Program-made: the position numbers and the translations under genes | Assembly (NCBI RefSeq): GCF_013304385.1 | Contig: NZ_JAAITU010000013.1 | Span: 22,120 to 86,119 of the forward strand | Reading direction: 5' to 3' | DNA from: Blautia glucerasea | GTDB lineage: Bacteria > Bacillota > Clostridia > Lachnospirales > Lachnospiraceae | Length of the DNA: 64,000 nucleotides | Shown: piece after piece, positions 63,116 to 64,000 of the stretch | Position numbering within the stretch: position 1 is the stretch's first letter | How the letters are laid out: the number at the start of each line of letters is the position of its first letter | Notes under the pieces: model-generated | Database searches by the model: none | What the model saw: only the letters and a program-made list of their open reading frames with translations | What the model was told of the DNA's origin: nothing

Positions 63116-63778
63116 ATGCCATTTACCATTGAAGATTTAAATTACGAAAAGGACAGCAAGGAGCGGATGCCCTGGGAGCACTATCTGGAACAGTATGGAC
63201 AGGCAGATCCTCAGGTACTAGGGGAGAATCTGGGGATTCTTTATGATCAGGAGAACAGATGCTTTACACTTACATTCCTTGGCACTGTCTATCATATTAC
63301 TTATCCGGATTTTCAGGTAAGCCACGAGGAGGATGACAAAGGCTTTTATCCGCTGGAGGAGATGATCTATGCCAAGATCCTTACCATCCGTTTCCTTTTG
63401 AACGGTATGAAGTCCTGTGGATCCGGTAATTTCAAAACCTACAGGGAAATGCCCTGGGGGGAGGTATATCTCCGCCAGTTTGACGGCAGATGTATCAAAA
63501 GGCTTGCTTTTACTTACGGGAACAGAATCGGTGATTTTAAGAAAATCATGGAGCATATCCATGCAGAACCTGTGAAATATGGGGATATTGCCTATGAAGT
63601 GGCTATTTACCCAGGCTATCAGATCCGTATGATCCTGTGGGAAGGGGATGAGGAGTTTCCGCCTTCTTCACAGATCCTGTTTTCAGATAATTTCCCAGTT
63701 TCTTTTGCAGCAGAGGATATGGCAGTGATGGGTGATGTGATCATTGGTTCTCTGAAAGCGTTTTTGAAAGTTGCTTGA
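63116..63778 (+). CDS. DUF3786 family protein
   Basis: Unknown function; DUF3786 proteins recur beside corrinoid and Wood-Ljungdahl genes in anaerobes (recollection). The 220-residue protein is soluble, with YDQENRCFTLTFLGTVYHITYPDFQV, EEMIYAKILTIRFLLNG and YQIRMILWEGDEEFPPSSQILF, the last typical of the family. GGAGG lies 5 bases before ATG 63116; ATG 63104 overlaps that site. Its position between acsV and fhs suggests a role in corrinoid or methyl-branch chemistry. Confidence 0.82.
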   Translation: MPFTIEDLNYEKDSKERMPWEHYLEQYGQADPQVLGENLGILYDQENRCFTLTFLGTVYHITYPDFQVSHEEDDKGFYPLEEMIYAKILTIRFLLNGMKSCGSGNFKTYREMPWGEVYLRQFDGRCIKRLAFTYGNRIGDFKKIMEHIHAEPVKYGDIAYEVAIYPGYQIRMILWEGDEEFPPSSQILFSDNFPVSFAAEDMAVMGDVIIGSLKAFLKVA

Positions 63779-63867
63779 TTAAGACGGGAAATCCTGTTTT
63801 AATAAATTAGATATTTATGCGGAGGCGTTCCGATGAAAAGCGGAGCGTATAAAAAGGAGGTAATTCA

Positions 63868-64000
63868 ATGGGGTTCAAAACTGACATTGAAATCGCACAG
63901 GAATGCGAAATGAAGCCGATCACTGAGATCGCAGAAAAAGCAGGGATTGATGACAAATACCTGGAGCAGTACGGAAAGTACAAAGCAAAAATCGATTACA
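63868..64000 (+). CDS. fhs: Formate-tetrahydrofolate ligase, 5' part
   Basis: Only the first 44 codons are in the window. [19 protein letters not shown] is the characteristic N-terminus of formyl-THF synthetase, which activates formate with ATP in the methyl branch. AAAAAGGAGG lies 8 bases before the ATG. It follows the DUF3786 gene by 89 bases, in which no promoter or terminator is convincing. Confidence 0.93.
   Translation, partial: MGFKTDIEIAQECEMKPITEIAEKAGIDDKYLEQYGKYKAKIDY

Overview
The window looks like a chromosomal segment of an acetogenic, anaerobic Firmicute of the Lachnospiraceae, most likely Blautia or a close relative. This is inferred from the Wood-Ljungdahl cluster (CODH, acetyl-CoA synthase, corrinoid protein, methyltransferase, MetF, Fhs), the T-box and THI-element regulation, strong AGGAGG ribosome sites, and a SpoIID-type protein. 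I see no rRNA, tRNA, CRISPR array or transposase gene. Nearly all reading is on the plus strand; only the map-PPTase pair, prs and one aldo/keto reductase are on the minus strand.

Region 1 (1-20.9 kb) is mostly housekeeping. It holds the 3' part of a probable 6S RNA, galM, a SpoIID-like protein, a YihY/BrkB membrane protein, T-box-pheS-pheT, a histidine phosphatase, a two-gene MotA/MotB-like motor resembling ZorA/ZorB of the Zorya defence system but without its effectors, a PPTase coupled to map, a 142-bp MITE-like insertion, TPP riboswitch-thiT, rplS, a type I signal peptidase with Arg at the usual Lys position, ylqF-rnhB-yraN-pgeF, an alanine/glycine symporter, and prs.

Region 2 (21.3-40.1 kb) is a surface-fibre or adhesion locus of about 19 kb. 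It encodes two ER-type (SipW-like) signal peptidases, three small proteins with SipW-dependent/TasA-like signal peptides, one TasA-like protein with a C-terminal membrane tail, and one 4687-residue secreted protein built from beta-solenoid-like and InlB-type repeats with no visible wall anchor. A structured leader and an internal terminator probably set the ratio of the products. This is the best candidate here for an incompletely described system.

Region 3 (40.2-46 kb) is the DUF512 protein-der-plsY-gpsA cluster and an aldo/keto reductase, followed by pckA (46.0-47.6 kb).

Region 4 (47.9-64 kb) is the carbonyl branch of the Wood-Ljungdahl pathway. A near-consensus promoter reads into a His-rich putative nickel protein and a CooT-like protein, then metF, cooC, acsA, a second cooC, two tandem full-length acsB genes separated by three hairpins, acsD, acsC, acsE, an intrinsic terminator, acsV, a DUF3786 protein and the start of fhs. 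MetF makes methyl-THF, AcsE passes the methyl to the AcsCD corrinoid protein, AcsA reduces CO2 to CO, AcsB joins methyl, CO and CoA, CooC/CooT/His-rich proteins supply nickel, and AcsV re-reduces inactive corrinoid.
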